Source of the DNA: Paracoccus ravus
GTDB lineage: Bacteria; Pseudomonadota; Alphaproteobacteria; Rhodobacterales; Rhodobacteraceae
Assembly: GCF_004522175.1 (NCBI RefSeq)
Contig: NZ_SDEB01000002.1
Location: forward strand, 186,001 to 250,000
DNA: 64,000 nucleotides
Direction of reading: 5' to 3'
Shown: positions 1 to 12,385 of the stretch, piece after piece
How the letters are laid out: every line of letters starts with the position of its first letter
How positions within the stretch are numbered: position 1 is the stretch's first letter
Translations under genes and position numbers: made by a program
Notes under the pieces: generated by a model
Told to the model about the DNA's origin: nothing
The model's input: the letters and a program-made list of their open reading frames with translations, nothing else
Database searches by the model: none

Positions 1-519
1 GTCTATAACATGGACCGGATGATGGAGCTTCATGCCGATCCGGCCACCGCACAGGCCCTGCGCGGCCGCTTCGGCTATGTGTTCGAGACGCCAGAGGGGT
101 CCTCTTATCCGCCGATCTGCCGCATGAACCTGATCGACGGCCCGATCCATGTGCATGGAGAAGGCGGCGCGATCGACCTGCTGCCCTTCGAGGTCGATCA
201 CGGCGACACCAAGGCCTTAGGTTTTCGCATTCCCGGCGACCATGGCGGACTCGTCTATCTACCCGATGTCAAGGACATCCCCGAGGCGGCATGGCCCGCG
301 ATCATGGGGGCCGAGATCTTCATCTGCGACGGGCTGCGCCGCAAGCCGCATCCGAGCCATGCCCATCTCGACCTCGCACTGGACTGGATCGCGCAATCCG
401 GTGCCGTGCGGGGCGTGATCACCAACATGCATATCGACCTCGATTACGACGATGTCATGGGTGAGACGCCCGACAATGTCATTCCTGCCCATGACGGATT
501 GGTGCTGACCTTCAGATGA
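1..519 (+). CDS. MBL-fold metallohydrolase (PhnP-like), 5'-truncated
   Basis: The reading frame is open from base 1, so the gene starts before the window; 172 codons are visible. The visible part is the C-terminal half of a metallo-beta-lactamase fold hydrolase resembling PhnP-type phosphodiesterases. Metal-site elements seen are an Asp in YLPDVKDIP, a His-rich HPSHAHLDLALDW stretch and the terminal TNMHIDLDYDD. The N-terminal HxHxDH motif that would prove the family lies outside. The last codons overlap the next gene by 4 nt (ATGA), so the two are co-translated. The substrate cannot be told from sequence; cyclic phosphodiesters are the usual substrates of this subgroup. Confidence 0.8.
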   Translation, partial: VYNMDRMMELHADPATAQALRGRFGYVFETPEGSSYPPICRMNLIDGPIHVHGEGGAIDLLPFEVDHGDTKALGFRIPGDHGGLVYLPDVKDIPEAAWPAIMGAEIFICDGLRRKPHPSHAHLDLALDWIAQSGAVRGVITNMHIDLDYDDVMGETPDNVIPAHDGLVLTFR

Positions 520-1460
520 AAATCCTTTTCGACGTCATTCTTCCGGTCTTCATCATCATCGGTTTCGGCTATCTGGTCGCCTGGCGAAAGATGTTCACCG
601 AGGTCGCTGTCGACGGGCTGATGCGCTTTGCCCAGAACTTCGCCGTGCCGGTGCTTCTGTTTACCAATGTGGCGCGGCTCGACCTGTCCAAGGACGTGAA
701 TATCGGCATGTGGGTCGCCTTCTATGCCGGTGCGTTCCTGTCCTATTTCATCGGCTGGGGGATCGCGCGCAGCTATCTCAAGCGCAGTCCTGAGGATGCC
801 GTGGCGATCGGCTTCTGCTGCCTCTTCTCGAATTCGCTGCTGCTCGGCATCCCGATCATGGAGCGCGCCTATGGCCACGAGGCCTTGGCCGGAAACGTCG
901 CGATCATCGCGATCCACTCGCCGCTGCTCTATACCTTCGGCATCACCATGATGGAGGTCACCCGCGCCAAGGGCCAAAGCCTGCGCATCGGCCAGATCGC
1001 CATGCGGGCGCTGCGTGGGGTGCTGCATACGCCGCTGATCCTCGGCATCCTAAGCGGCGCGGTGATGAACGCGCTGCTCTCGGCGGGGCTCGTCTTGCCC
1101 GAGGGCTTCTGGGCCGCCGCCGACATGATGGCGCGCGCCGCCCTGCCTGCGGCGCTGTTCGGCCTTGGCGGCGTTCTCTACCGCTACCGCCCCGAGGGCG
1201 ACAGCACCGCCATCGCGCTGTGCTGCCTCTGCTCGCTGGTGATCCACCCGGTCACGACCTACGCCTTGGGGCTTTTCTTCAAGCTGCCGACCGAGGCGAT
1301 GCGTTCCGCCGTCATCACCGCCAGCATGGCTCCGGGGGTGAACGCCTATCTCTTCGCCGCGATCTACAATTCGGCCAAGCGGGTCGCAGCCTCGACGGTG
1401 CTGGTCTCGACCGCGCTCTCGATGCTGACGATCTGGTTCTGGATCTCGGTCCTGCCGTAA
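516..1460 (+). CDS. AEC (auxin efflux carrier) family permease
   Basis: A 314-residue inner-membrane protein with about ten hydrophobic segments, beginning with an N-terminal helix around ILPVFIIIGFGYLVAW. Length and pattern fit the AEC family (malonate/malate-type transporters, PF03547), including the helix break near SMAPGVNAYLFA in the C-terminal half. The start overlaps the stop of the upstream metallohydrolase gene (ATGA), so the pair probably forms the end of one operon. The substrate is unknown; small organic acids are the usual guess for bacterial members. Confidence 0.85.
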   Translation: MKILFDVILPVFIIIGFGYLVAWRKMFTEVAVDGLMRFAQNFAVPVLLFTNVARLDLSKDVNIGMWVAFYAGAFLSYFIGWGIARSYLKRSPEDAVAIGFCCLFSNSLLLGIPIMERAYGHEALAGNVAIIAIHSPLLYTFGITMMEVTRAKGQSLRIGQIAMRALRGVLHTPLILGILSGAVMNALLSAGLVLPEGFWAAADMMARAALPAALFGLGGVLYRYRPEGDSTAIALCCLCSLVIHPVTTYALGLFFKLPTEAMRSAVITASMAPGVNAYLFAAIYNSAKRVAASTVLVSTALSMLTIWFWISVLP

Positions 1461-1476
1461 GGGGGCCTGCCCTGAC

Positions 1477-1490
1477 GGCGGGGGCCCGCC
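1477..1490. terminator. GC-rich inverted repeat between convergent genes
   Basis: GGCGGG-GG-CCCGCC, a perfect 6-bp stem in the 82-nt gap between the AEC gene (+) and the last gene of the polyamine-type operon (-). There is no T-tract, so termination is only a possibility suggested by position. Confidence 0.3.
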
Positions 1491-1542
1491 ATGAAAACGC
1501 CGCCCGGAAGGGCCGCGGGTTCAGGGCCGGGGTGTAAGCCGC

Positions 1543-2496
1543 TCAATGCGGCGTGACGCCCCGCAGCCGCTCCGAGCGACGCCGCAGCATCTCGACCACC
1601 GTCAGAAGTGCCACCGAGAAGATCACCAAGAGCGTCGCTACCGCAAGGATTGCCGGTGAAATCTGCTCGCGAATGCCGTTCCACATCTGGCGCGGGATGG
1701 TCTGCTGATCGGGACCGGCAATGAACAGCACCGCCACCACCTCGTCAAAGGACGTGACAAAGGCGAACAGCGCCCCCGAGATCACGCCCGGCAGGATCAG
1801 CGGCATGATGATGCGGAAAAACGTGGTTCTCGGATTCGCCCCAAGGCTCGCCGCCGCTCGCGCCAGCGATTGGTCAAAGCCCACCAGCGTCGCCGTCACC
1901 GTGATGATCACGAAGGGAATCCCCAAAGTGGCATGGGCAAGGATCACGCCCAGATAGGTCCCGGCCAGCCGTCCGCATTGCGGATTCAGCCCGATCCAGG
2001 TCAGCGGCTCGCAGGGATTCGAGTAGAAGAAGAACATCCCCGTCGCGGTGATAATGATCGGCACGATCATCGGCGAGATCAGGATCGCCATGATCGCACG
2101 ACGATAGGGCATCTCGGGACGCGACAGGCCAAGCGCCGCCAGCGTGCCCAGCACCGTCGCGACGATGGTCGCGAAAAAGCCCACGATCAGCGAGCTTTTC
2201 GCGGCCTGCACCCATTTCGCATTCTGCCAGACATCCGCCCACCAGCTCAGATCGCGCGGGGCCTCGGGTTTGGCCATGCCGAAAGTCAGCAGGCTGTCAT
2301 ACCACCGCATCGAATAGCCCGACGCGTCAAAGGACAGCATCTTGTCGGTGAAGGTGAAATAGGGCTCAACGTTAAAGCTCAGCGGGATCACCACCACGAT
2401 CGGCGCGATCAGGAAGAAAAAGATCGCCGCGCAGATCACCAGATAGGTGTAATGCCAGAGCCGCTCCAGCTTCGTCGCATAGGTTGGAAGCGCCAT
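1543..2496 (-). CDS. ABC transporter permease, PotC-like (polyamine/opine type)
   Basis: A 317-residue inner-membrane permease with about six hydrophobic helices. It carries the cytoplasmic EAA loop that docks the ATPase (ARAAASLGANPRTTFFRIIM, followed by PLILPG). It is the last gene of the minus-strand operon ATPase, binding protein 2, binding protein 1, PotB-like, PotC-like, and starts 5 nt after the stop of the PotB-like gene. Family knowledge points to uptake of spermidine/putrescine or related cationic amines. The exact substrate is not fixed by the sequence. Confidence 0.88.
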   Translation of the reverse strand: MALPTYATKLERLWHYTYLVICAAIFFFLIAPIVVVIPLSFNVEPYFTFTDKMLSFDASGYSMRWYDSLLTFGMAKPEAPRDLSWWADVWQNAKWVQAAKSSLIVGFFATIVATVLGTLAALGLSRPEMPYRRAIMAILISPMIVPIIITATGMFFFYSNPCEPLTWIGLNPQCGRLAGTYLGVILAHATLGIPFVIITVTATLVGFDQSLARAAASLGANPRTTFFRIIMPLILPGVISGALFAFVTSFDEVVAVLFIAGPDQQTIPRQMWNGIREQISPAILAVATLLVIFSVALLTVVEMLRRRSERLRGVTPH

Positions 2497-2501
2497 GTCG
2501 A

Positions 2502-3803
2502 TTACCCCAGTTTCAGATTGTCGATGCCGACAAGGCGGTCATAGACCCAGTAAAGCGCCAGCACGCCCAGCAGAAGCAGCGCGGCCAGCGCCGCCGCCAG
2601 CGACCAGTTCAGCGTCTGCGTCATATGCATCGCGATCATGTTGGAAATCAGCTGCCCCGAAGAGCCACCGACCAAAGCGGGCGTGATGTAATAGCCGACC
2701 GCGAGGATGAACACGAGCAGCGCCCCCGCCCCCAGCCCCGGCAGGGTCTGCGGGAAATAGATCCGTCGGAAGGCGGTCCAACTCGTCGCGCCCAAGGACC
2801 GCGCCGCCCGGACATAGGACGGGTTGATCGTCCGCATCACGGAGTAAAGCGGCAGGATCATGAAGGGCAGCAGGATATGCGTCATGGCGATGATCGTGCC
2901 GGTCTGGTTGAAGATCATCTGCAGCCGCTGATCGTCGCGGATCACGCCAAGCCAGACCAGAATGTCATTCACCACGCCCTGCTGCTGCAAAAGCACCATC
3001 CAGGCCGTCGTCCGCACCAGAAGCGAGGTCCAGAAGGGCAAAAGCACAAGGATCATCAGCAGGTTCGACTTGCGCATCGGCAAGGTCGCCAAGAGATGCG
3101 CGATCGGAAAGCCCAAAAGGAACGTCGTGCAGGTGATCACCGCCGAAAGCCAGAAGGTCCGCATGAACAGCCTGATATAGATGCGCTGCTCTTCGGGGGC
3201 CTGCACCATGTTGCCCTCGGCGTCGCGGGTCCGGTCCATCGCCGCGAGGTAGAAATTGCCGGTATAGGGCGAGGAGGCCTCTCGCATCACCGACCAGAGC
3301 TTGGGATCGCCCCATTTCTCGTCCAGCGCCAGCACCGCCTCGCGATAGGGCGGCGCGAGCCCGTCCCGGACCTTGCGCCCCGCCGAGGTGAAAAGCGAGC
3401 GCGTCCCCGCCATCTCGTAATTGATCCGCGTGCCGACGACACCGATGGTCTTGGCCTCGGCCGAGGCCTTCAGATCGGCGGCCAGCGCGCCCCAGGCCAC
3501 CTCATCGGGTTCGGTACCGCGCGGATTGGCGTGAAACCATGCGCTGATCTGCGGCATATTCGCGGAAAAGCCGTCATTCTTGACCGAGCGCTGCAGCATC
3601 TGTCCGATCGGCAGGACGAAGGTGATCAGGATAAAGGCCAGCAGCGGCAGAACCAGCAAAAAGGCCCGGCGTCGCGCGCGGCGCGAACTGCGCGCAAGGG
3701 CGCGGGCAAGCGGCTGTCCATCCGCGGTCTTCAAAGCGCCCTCGGGGGCAAGGCCAGAGGCCTCGGTCACGATGGCGGCATGGGGGTCAAGGGCTTGGGC
3801 CAT
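2502..3803 (-). CDS. ABC transporter permease, PotB-like, with large periplasmic insert
   Basis: 433 residues from the ATG at 3803; a TTG at 3815 would add four residues. PotB proteins are usually about 285-300 residues. The extra length comes from roughly 135 residues (about 74-211) between the first helix (about 47-71) and the second (about 214-234), predicted to face the periplasm. The EAA loop is VRAARSLGATSWTAFRRIYF followed by PQTLPG. The N-terminal 45 residues are cytoplasmic and end in an Arg-rich stretch. It should pair with the PotC-like permease in the membrane. The insert may help dock one of the two binding proteins, but that is inference. Confidence 0.85.
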   Translation of the reverse strand: MAQALDPHAAIVTEASGLAPEGALKTADGQPLARALARSSRRARRRAFLLVLPLLAFILITFVLPIGQMLQRSVKNDGFSANMPQISAWFHANPRGTEPDEVAWGALAADLKASAEAKTIGVVGTRINYEMAGTRSLFTSAGRKVRDGLAPPYREAVLALDEKWGDPKLWSVMREASSPYTGNFYLAAMDRTRDAEGNMVQAPEEQRIYIRLFMRTFWLSAVITCTTFLLGFPIAHLLATLPMRKSNLLMILVLLPFWTSLLVRTTAWMVLLQQQGVVNDILVWLGVIRDDQRLQMIFNQTGTIIAMTHILLPFMILPLYSVMRTINPSYVRAARSLGATSWTAFRRIYFPQTLPGLGAGALLVFILAVGYYITPALVGGSSGQLISNMIAMHMTQTLNWSLAAALAALLLLGVLALYWVYDRLVGIDNLKLG

Positions 3804-3835
3804 CTGATCCTTCAACGTCTTCGGTCGTCAGAAAC

Positions 3836-3863
3836 GCGCCGCCACCCGGACGAGCGGCGGCGC
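3836..3863 (-). other. Stem-loop between binding-protein gene and permease gene
   Basis: GCGCCGCC pairs perfectly with GGCGGCGC (8 bp, 12-nt loop), just after the stop of the first binding-protein gene and before the permease. There is no T-tract. In ABC operons such hairpins commonly shield the upstream binding-protein mRNA from 3' decay, giving more binding protein than permease. Confidence 0.6.
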
Positions 3864-3869
3864 AGGCAC

Positions 3870-4946
3870 TCAGCTGGCCGCGAGCCAGGCATTGAACTTC
3901 TCGGTCAGCTCGGCGGCGTGATCGGCCCAGAACTCCGGGTCATCCATGACGGCGGTCTTCATGTGATCCGCGACGGTCGGCATATGCGGCGCCATCTCGG
4001 TCTTGCCGTCCTGATACATGCCCACCAGCGCGGTCGAGCTTTTCCGGGCGGGACCATAGGCGATGTATTTGGCCTGATCGGCCAGACGCTGGGTGTCGGT
4101 GGCGAATTTCAGATATTCCATCGCCGCCTCGGGGTTGGGCGCGCCCTTGGGAATGGCGAACATGTCCATGTCCATGTATTGCCCGTCCCAGATGATCTCG
4201 AAAGGCTTGCCCTCGCCGACCATGGCATCGAAGAAACGGCCATTATAGCCGGTCGCCATCACCACTTCGCCATCGGCCAGAAGCTGGACGGGCTGGGCGC
4301 CAGCCTCCCACCAGACGACATCCTTCTTGATCGTGTCGAGCTTCTTGAAGGCCTGCTCGATGCCCTCGGGGCTCGAGAGTTTCTCATAGATCTGGTCGGG
4401 CGCGACGCCATCCGCGATCAGCGCAAGGTAAAGCGTGCGCTTGGGGTTCTTGGGCAGGCCGCGCTTGCCGGGGAATTTCGCGGTATCGAAGAAATCCGCC
4501 GCGGTCGAAGGCTTTTCGCCGGAATATTTGCTGCCGTCGAAGGCAATGACCGTGCCCCAGAAGATATTCGCGACCGCGCAATCCTGCAGCGCACCATCAA
4601 GGAAATCCTCGGCTGCGGGCGTGCCATCGGGGGCTGCGGGCAGCGAGGCCGGGTCGATCTCAACCAGAGCGCCCTCGTCGCAAAGCCGGATCGCGTCCGA
4701 GACCTCGATGTCGAAAACGTCGCCGGTGACGTTCTTGGCCTCGACCTGCGCCTTGAGCGGCGTGGCCGGGTTGTCGGCGGCGATCATGTTCACCTTGATG
4801 CCAGTCTTTTCGGCGAAGGGCTTGTTATAGGCCTCGACCTGCGATTTCTCGTATGCGCCGCCCCAGGAGACGACATTGACCTCGGCCGCCTGCGCCGCGA
4901 AGGCCAGACCGCAAAGCGCCGAGGATAGAATCAGTATTCTCTTCAT
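3870..4946 (-). CDS. ABC periplasmic binding protein, PotD-like (copy 1)
   Basis: 358 residues with a signal peptide (MKRILILSSALCGLAFAAQA, cleavage before AEV). The mature part is a family-1 extracellular solute-binding protein of the spermidine/putrescine group, with WGGAYEKSQVEAY near the N-terminus and KKDVVWWEAGAQPVQLLADG in the middle, where cationic ligands bind in PotD-like proteins. It is a clear paralogue of the protein encoded just upstream (5052-6131): both share ADNPATPxKAQVEA, RLCDEG, DTAKFPGKR and LLADGEV. The two may widen the substrate range of one permease pair. Confidence 0.88.
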   Translation of the reverse strand: MKRILILSSALCGLAFAAQAAEVNVVSWGGAYEKSQVEAYNKPFAEKTGIKVNMIAADNPATPLKAQVEAKNVTGDVFDIEVSDAIRLCDEGALVEIDPASLPAAPDGTPAAEDFLDGALQDCAVANIFWGTVIAFDGSKYSGEKPSTAADFFDTAKFPGKRGLPKNPKRTLYLALIADGVAPDQIYEKLSSPEGIEQAFKKLDTIKKDVVWWEAGAQPVQLLADGEVVMATGYNGRFFDAMVGEGKPFEIIWDGQYMDMDMFAIPKGAPNPEAAMEYLKFATDTQRLADQAKYIAYGPARKSSTALVGMYQDGKTEMAPHMPTVADHMKTAVMDDPEFWADHAAELTEKFNAWLAAS

Positions 4947-5018
4947 CGCGTTGTTAACTCCCTATTGGCATCTTCGGCACATTGGCCGCTGGTTTCTTGG
5001 CGCTTTCGCGCAGAATTT

Positions 5019-5045
5019 GGCCGCGGCGGGAATGCCGCCGCGGCC
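5019..5045 (-). other. Perfect 11-bp stem-loop between the two binding-protein genes
   Basis: GGCCGCGGCGG and its exact complement CCGCCGCGGCC flank a 5-nt loop, placed directly after the stop of binding-protein copy 2. On the transcribed strand no strong T-tract follows. Likely a 3' mRNA-stabilising or attenuating element. Confidence 0.65.
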
Positions 5046-5051
5046 CCAAAC

Positions 5052-6131
5052 TCAGCTTGCGAGCCAAGCGGCGAAACGCTCGTTCAGCTCGGCATCGTGA
5101 TCGACCCAGAAATCGAGATCCGATCCCAGCGCGTTCGTCATGTTGTCGGCAAAGGTCGGCAGGTTCGGCCCCATCGGGACCTCGGTGCCGTTGATCTTGC
5201 CGACCAGCGCGGCCGCCGATTTGCGCGGCGGGCCATAGCTGATGAACTCGGCGGCACGGGCCTGCGGCTCGGGCGAGGTCGAGAAGGCGACGAATTCCTT
5301 GGCCGCTTCCATATTCGGCGCGCCTTTCGGGATCACCCAGCCTTCCATCTCATAGATCTGGCCGTCCCAGACGATCTTGAAGGGCTTGCCCTCGCCTTGC
5401 GCGGCGTTGAAGATCCGGCCGTTGAAGGCATAGGCCATGCTGACCTCGCCATCGGCCAGAAGCTGGGGCGGCTGTGCGCCTGCTTCCCACCAGATCACGT
5501 CATTCTTGATCGAATCGAGCTTCTTGAAGGCGCGGTCCACGCCCTCGGGCGTGCCGAGAACCTGATAGACCTCGGCCGCCGGGACGCCATCGGCCATCAG
5601 CGCGAATTCGAGGTTGAATTTCGCGCCCTTGCGCATGGTGCGCTTGCCGGGGAACTTGGCGGTATCGAAGAAATCCGCCGGGCCCATGGGCTTGGCGTCA
5701 GTGAATTTCGTGTCGTCATAGGCAAGGATCATCGAATAGACATCGGTGCCGACGAAGCAATCGGTCACCGCGCCCGCGATGAAGTCATCCGAGGCCGCAG
5801 TGCCATCGGCCGCCGGGGCCAGCATCGACGCGTCGATTTCCTCGAGCAGGCCCTCGTCGCAGAGCCGGACCGCATCGGCATATTCGACCGAGGCCACGTC
5901 GGTCGTGACATTCCCGGCCTCGACCTGCGCCTTGATCGGCGTTGCCGGGTTATCGGCATCGGCGACCTTGACCTTGATACCGGTCTTGGCCTCGAAGGGC
6001 TTGGCATAGGCCTCGACATGGCTGTTGCCATAGGCGCCGCCCCAGCTCAGCAGGTTCACCTCTTTGTCCTGCGCATGGACGCCCGTGGCGATTGCCACCA
6101 GCGCCGAAGTCAGGATGAGCGTCCGTTTCAT
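5052..6131 (-). CDS. ABC periplasmic binding protein, PotD-like (copy 2)
   Basis: 359 residues, signal peptide MKRTLILTSALVAIATGVHA then QDK. Same fold and many shared blocks with copy 1 (for example DNPATPIKAQVEAGN, RLCDEGLLEEID, WWEAGAQPPQLLADGEVSMA, YGPPRKSAAALVG), so the pair arose by duplication. It differs in several inner segments, such as YDDTKFTDAKPMGPADFFDT, which may change ligand preference. It lies 42 nt downstream of the ATPase gene and is closed by a strong stem-loop, suggesting it is made in large amounts. Confidence 0.88.
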   Translation of the reverse strand: MKRTLILTSALVAIATGVHAQDKEVNLLSWGGAYGNSHVEAYAKPFEAKTGIKVKVADADNPATPIKAQVEAGNVTTDVASVEYADAVRLCDEGLLEEIDASMLAPAADGTAASDDFIAGAVTDCFVGTDVYSMILAYDDTKFTDAKPMGPADFFDTAKFPGKRTMRKGAKFNLEFALMADGVPAAEVYQVLGTPEGVDRAFKKLDSIKNDVIWWEAGAQPPQLLADGEVSMAYAFNGRIFNAAQGEGKPFKIVWDGQIYEMEGWVIPKGAPNMEAAKEFVAFSTSPEPQARAAEFISYGPPRKSAAALVGKINGTEVPMGPNLPTFADNMTNALGSDLDFWVDHDAELNERFAAWLAS

Positions 6132-6173
6132 GTAGTGCTCCCTCAGGTTGGACTTGAAATGGATTGCGAAAAA

Positions 6174-7277
6174 TCAGACCGGATCCAGCGCGCGGGCATC
6201 CTCGGGATGCCAGCCGATGCGGATCGTCTCGCCGGGGGACAGTTTCACCTGGCCAAGCGTATTGCGGTATTTCATCACGAAATCGTCCTGCCCCGCGACC
6301 TTGAGGCGGGCGCGCAGGATGTCTCCCATATAGATCACGTCGCGCACCTCGGCTTCCAGCGTATGCGCGCCAGCGGGCATCAGATCGGGCTTGAACTCGA
6401 TCCGCTCGGGCCGGATCGAGACGGTGGTGGGCTTTCCGGCCTCGCGGATATTGACGGGAGTGGCGTCGATCAACTCGCCATTGCCCAGACGCACCAGGGC
6501 CTTGCCGCCGTCAAGCTGCTCGATCTTGCCGCGCAGCGCGTTGTTCTCGCCGATGAAACCGGCAACAAAGCTGTTCTCGGGTTTTTCGTAAAGCACCGGC
6601 GGCGGCGCAAGTTGCTGGATGCGCCCATCATTGAAGACCGCGATGCGGTCCGACATGGTCAATGCCTCGCTCTGGTCATGGGTGACATAGACGACGGTGA
6701 TCCCCAGTCGGTCATGCAAGGCCTTGATTTCGTATTGCATATGCTCGCGCAGCTGCTTGTCGAGCGCACCCAGCGGCTCATCCATCAGGACCAGTTCCGG
6801 GTCAAAGACCAGCGCCCGCGCCAAAGCGATACGCTGCTGCTGGCCACCCGAAAGCTGGGCCGGGCGTCGGTTGGCGAATTTCGCCATCTGCACCATGTCC
6901 AGGGCGCGGGCGATTCGGGTATTGCGTTCGGCCGAGCTCATGCCGCGCACTTCCAGCGGAAAGGACAGGTTCTCGCCCACCGTCATATGCGGAAACAAGG
7001 CATAGCTTTGAAACACCATGCCGATGCCCCGCTTATGCGGAGGCACGTCATTGATGTTCTTGCCACCCAAGCGGATCTCGCCATGGGTCGCGGTCTCGAA
7101 ACCGGCAAGCATCATCAGGCAGGTTGTCTTTCCGGAACCCGAGGGCCCGAGCATGGTCAGGAATTCGCCCTTGCCAATGGAAAGATCCAGATCCTTTACC
7201 ACAAGGGTCTGACCATCATAGCTTTTCTGCACATGATCGAAGACGACGAACGCGTCGTTACCGGCTGCGACTGCCAA
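6174..7277 (-). CDS. ABC transporter ATP-binding protein, PotA-like
   Basis: First gene of the operon; energises uptake through the PotB/PotC-like pair. It has a Walker A motif (GPSGSGKTT, residues 44-52), signature LSGGQQQR, Walker [13 protein letters not shown] and a switch-region [12 protein letters not shown]-terminal TOBE-type regulatory domain follows. I chose the TTG at 7277 because it gives 367 residues, sits 7 nt after a GGGAG ribosome-binding site and precedes the conserved domain; there is no suitable ATG nearby. The frame stays open further upstream, even through the tRNA gene, which cannot be coding. Confidence 0.85.
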   Translation of the reverse strand: MAVAAGNDAFVVFDHVQKSYDGQTLVVKDLDLSIGKGEFLTMLGPSGSGKTTCLMMLAGFETATHGEIRLGGKNINDVPPHKRGIGMVFQSYALFPHMTVGENLSFPLEVRGMSSAERNTRIARALDMVQMAKFANRRPAQLSGGQQQRIALARALVFDPELVLMDEPLGALDKQLREHMQYEIKALHDRLGITVVYVTHDQSEALTMSDRIAVFNDGRIQQLAPPPVLYEKPENSFVAGFIGENNALRGKIEQLDGGKALVRLGNGELIDATPVNIREAGKPTTVSIRPERIEFKPDLMPAGAHTLEAEVRDVIYMGDILRARLKVAGQDDFVMKYRNTLGQVKLSPGETIRIGWHPEDARALDPV

Positions 7278-7614
7278 ATGCGGGACTCCCTGTTTTCGTG
7301 GTTTTTGTTTTCCGCAAACCGAGCCTATGCGGCGGCGCGTTGGTATGGCAACTGGCATGTGCAGATCTTGTGCAGCACGCCCGCGCTGCCCCCAAATCGG
7401 GCAGATGCTTTGCTGCTGCGGCGCGCTTCGCATCAACCGCGGATGCGCTTGTGCGGCCAAGTGCCTCACGAAACTGCCGTTTTCTCGCGATTTTCGCTGT
7501 CCACAACGCGCCGTTTCGTGCCCAAGCCCGCGCAATTGGAAAGCCCCGGACCGGACTGCCCCGCTGCCGGACGCAATCGTGCCATAATTATGTCGCAAAC
7601 GCGGATGAAGGGCT
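7278..7614. other. Leader/promoter region of the polyamine-type operon
   Basis: About 340 bases without a convincing gene between the ATPase start and the tRNA terminator. It must hold the operon promoter. An AT-rich palindrome CATAATTATG lies at 7583-7592, the only clearly AT-rich spot, but no well-spaced -35/-10 pair stands out. No conserved RNA fold was recognised. Confidence 0.4.
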
Positions 7615-7658
7615 AAAAAACCGAAAGCCGCGCAACCCGTCCGGGGCTGCGCGGCTTT
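7615..7658 (-). terminator. Rho-independent terminator of tRNA-Leu
   Basis: Perfect 11-bp stem AAAGCCGCGCA / TGCGCGGCTTT with a 13-nt loop. On the minus strand it is followed by CGG and six T residues. It begins 8 nt after the CCA end of the tRNA. Confidence 0.85.
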
Positions 7659-7666
7659 CTGTACTT

Positions 7667-7753
7667 TGGTGCGGTCGAGAAGACTCGAACTTCCACTCCG
7701 GTTAGGGAACAGCGACCTCAACGCTGCGCGTCTACCAATTCCGCCACGACCGC
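7667..7753 (-). tRNA. tRNA-Leu (anticodon GAG)
   Basis: 87 nt with the CCA tail encoded. The 7-bp acceptor stem is GCGGTCG/CGACCGC with discriminator A. The anticodon arm is CAGCG-TTGAGGT-CGCTG, giving anticodon GAG (reads CTC/CTT). A long variable arm, as required for class II tRNA-Leu, and a T-loop with GTTCGAGTC follow. A terminator comes right after. Confidence 0.95.
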
Positions 7754-7830
7754 ATCTTCGTAGCACGGGCTACTTAGACGGTTGCGCGGGGGATGAAAAG
7801 GGGTCTTTTGCTTCCGCCGCAAACCTTTTT

Positions 7831-11583
<3,753 letters not shown>

Positions 11584-11621
11584 GGCAGAATCCGGGCTAT
11601 TGAAGCCGTCTATATAATCGC

Positions 11622-11644
11622 TGAAGTTCAATTAGTGAAATTCA
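11622..11644 (-). promoter_or_regulatory. Paired TGAA-N-TTCA boxes upstream of metH
   Basis: TGAAGTTCA (11622-11630) and TGAAATTCA (11636-11644): two 9-bp palindromes with centres 14 bp apart, 39-61 nt upstream of the metH start. MetR-type methionine regulators use TGAA...TTCA half-sites, but with a wider gap. The regulator here is unknown. Confidence 0.5.
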
Positions 11645-11728
11645 ACATCCGCAGAATGATCTTGAACGGGATTCATGATCCCCTGCCCCCTCTTGCGCCT
11701 AACTCGCATTGCCGCCAAATGACGGGCC

Positions 11729-12385
11729 ATGACTGAATGGATCACCGCCCCCGGACTGACCGAATATGACGAGGCCGTCGCCTTCATGGAGGCGCGCGCC
11801 GCCGCGATCCATGCCGGAGAGGCCGATGAACTGATCTGGCTGGTCGAGCATCCGCCGCTTTACACCGCAGGGACCAGCGCCAAAGAGGCTGACCTGCTCG
11901 ACGCCCGCTTCCCTGTTCATGCGGCGGGGCGCGGCGGGCAATATACCTATCACGGACCCGGCCAGCGCATCGTCTATGTCATGCTGGACCTGAATCGGCG
12001 CGGGCGCGACATCCGTGCCTTTGTCGCAGCGCTGGAGAATTGGGTGATCGACGCGCTCTCCGAGTTCAACGTCACCGGCGAGATCCGCGATGGCCGCGTC
12101 GGCGTCTGGGTGGCCCGTCCTGACAAGGCACCGCTGCTGGACGGCTCGACGCGCGAGGACAAGATCGCCGCCATTGGCGTCAAGCTGCGCAAATGGGTCA
12201 GCTTCCACGGCATCTCGATCAATGTCGAACCGGACCTGACGCATTACGCAGGCATCGTGCCCTGCGGCATCTCGGGGCATGGTGTGACCAGCCTCGTGGA
12301 TCTGGGCCATCCGGTCGGGCTTGGGGATCTGGACGCGGCCTTGATGCAGACCTTCCCCAACAGTTTCCCGCCGATCTCGGACTGA
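11729..12385 (+). CDS. lipB: Lipoyl(octanoyl) transferase
   Basis: 218 residues. Transfers octanoyl groups from acyl carrier protein to lipoyl domains, the first step of lipoate assembly. Seen in the sequence: the [11 protein letters not shown] substrate loop and [12 protein letters not shown], with the catalytic Cys and followed by the conserved C-terminal region; a Lys in [17 protein letters not shown] completes the Cys/Lys pair. Length matches the family. It is divergent from metH and monocistronic as far as can be seen. Its product is needed by E2 subunits that work with the dihydrolipoyl dehydrogenase encoded at 47241. Confidence 0.95.
   Translation: MTEWITAPGLTEYDEAVAFMEARAAAIHAGEADELIWLVEHPPLYTAGTSAKEADLLDARFPVHAAGRGGQYTYHGPGQRIVYVMLDLNRRGRDIRAFVAALENWVIDALSEFNVTGEIRDGRVGVWVARPDKAPLLDGSTREDKIAAIGVKLRKWVSFHGISINVEPDLTHYAGIVPCGISGHGVTSLVDLGHPVGLGDLDAALMQTFPNSFPPISD

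Noticed and set aside
2484..4928. Very long open frame (814 codons) on the plus strand
   Set aside because: It is antisense to three clear ABC transporter genes. GC-rich codon bias keeps the opposite strand open; the product is Arg/Gln/His-rich without motifs.
4965..7616. 883-codon plus-strand open frame
   Set aside because: Antisense to the second binding-protein and ATPase genes. Same compositional artefact; no ribosome-binding site or family match.
7667..7753. tRNA-Leu as an integration site of a genomic island
   Set aside because: No integrase gene or repeat of the tRNA 3' end was found on either side; neighbours are ordinary core genes.
7278..7766. N-terminal extension of the ATPase gene through the tRNA-Leu gene
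   Set aside because: The frame is open, but it crosses a structural tRNA and its terminator. The TTG at 7277 with GGGAG fits the family length.
11584..11728. SAM or SAH riboswitch upstream of metH
   Set aside because: The leader is short (about 145 nt shared with lipB) and I could not draw a conserved pseudoknot or multi-stem fold; the twin palindromes explain the structure better.
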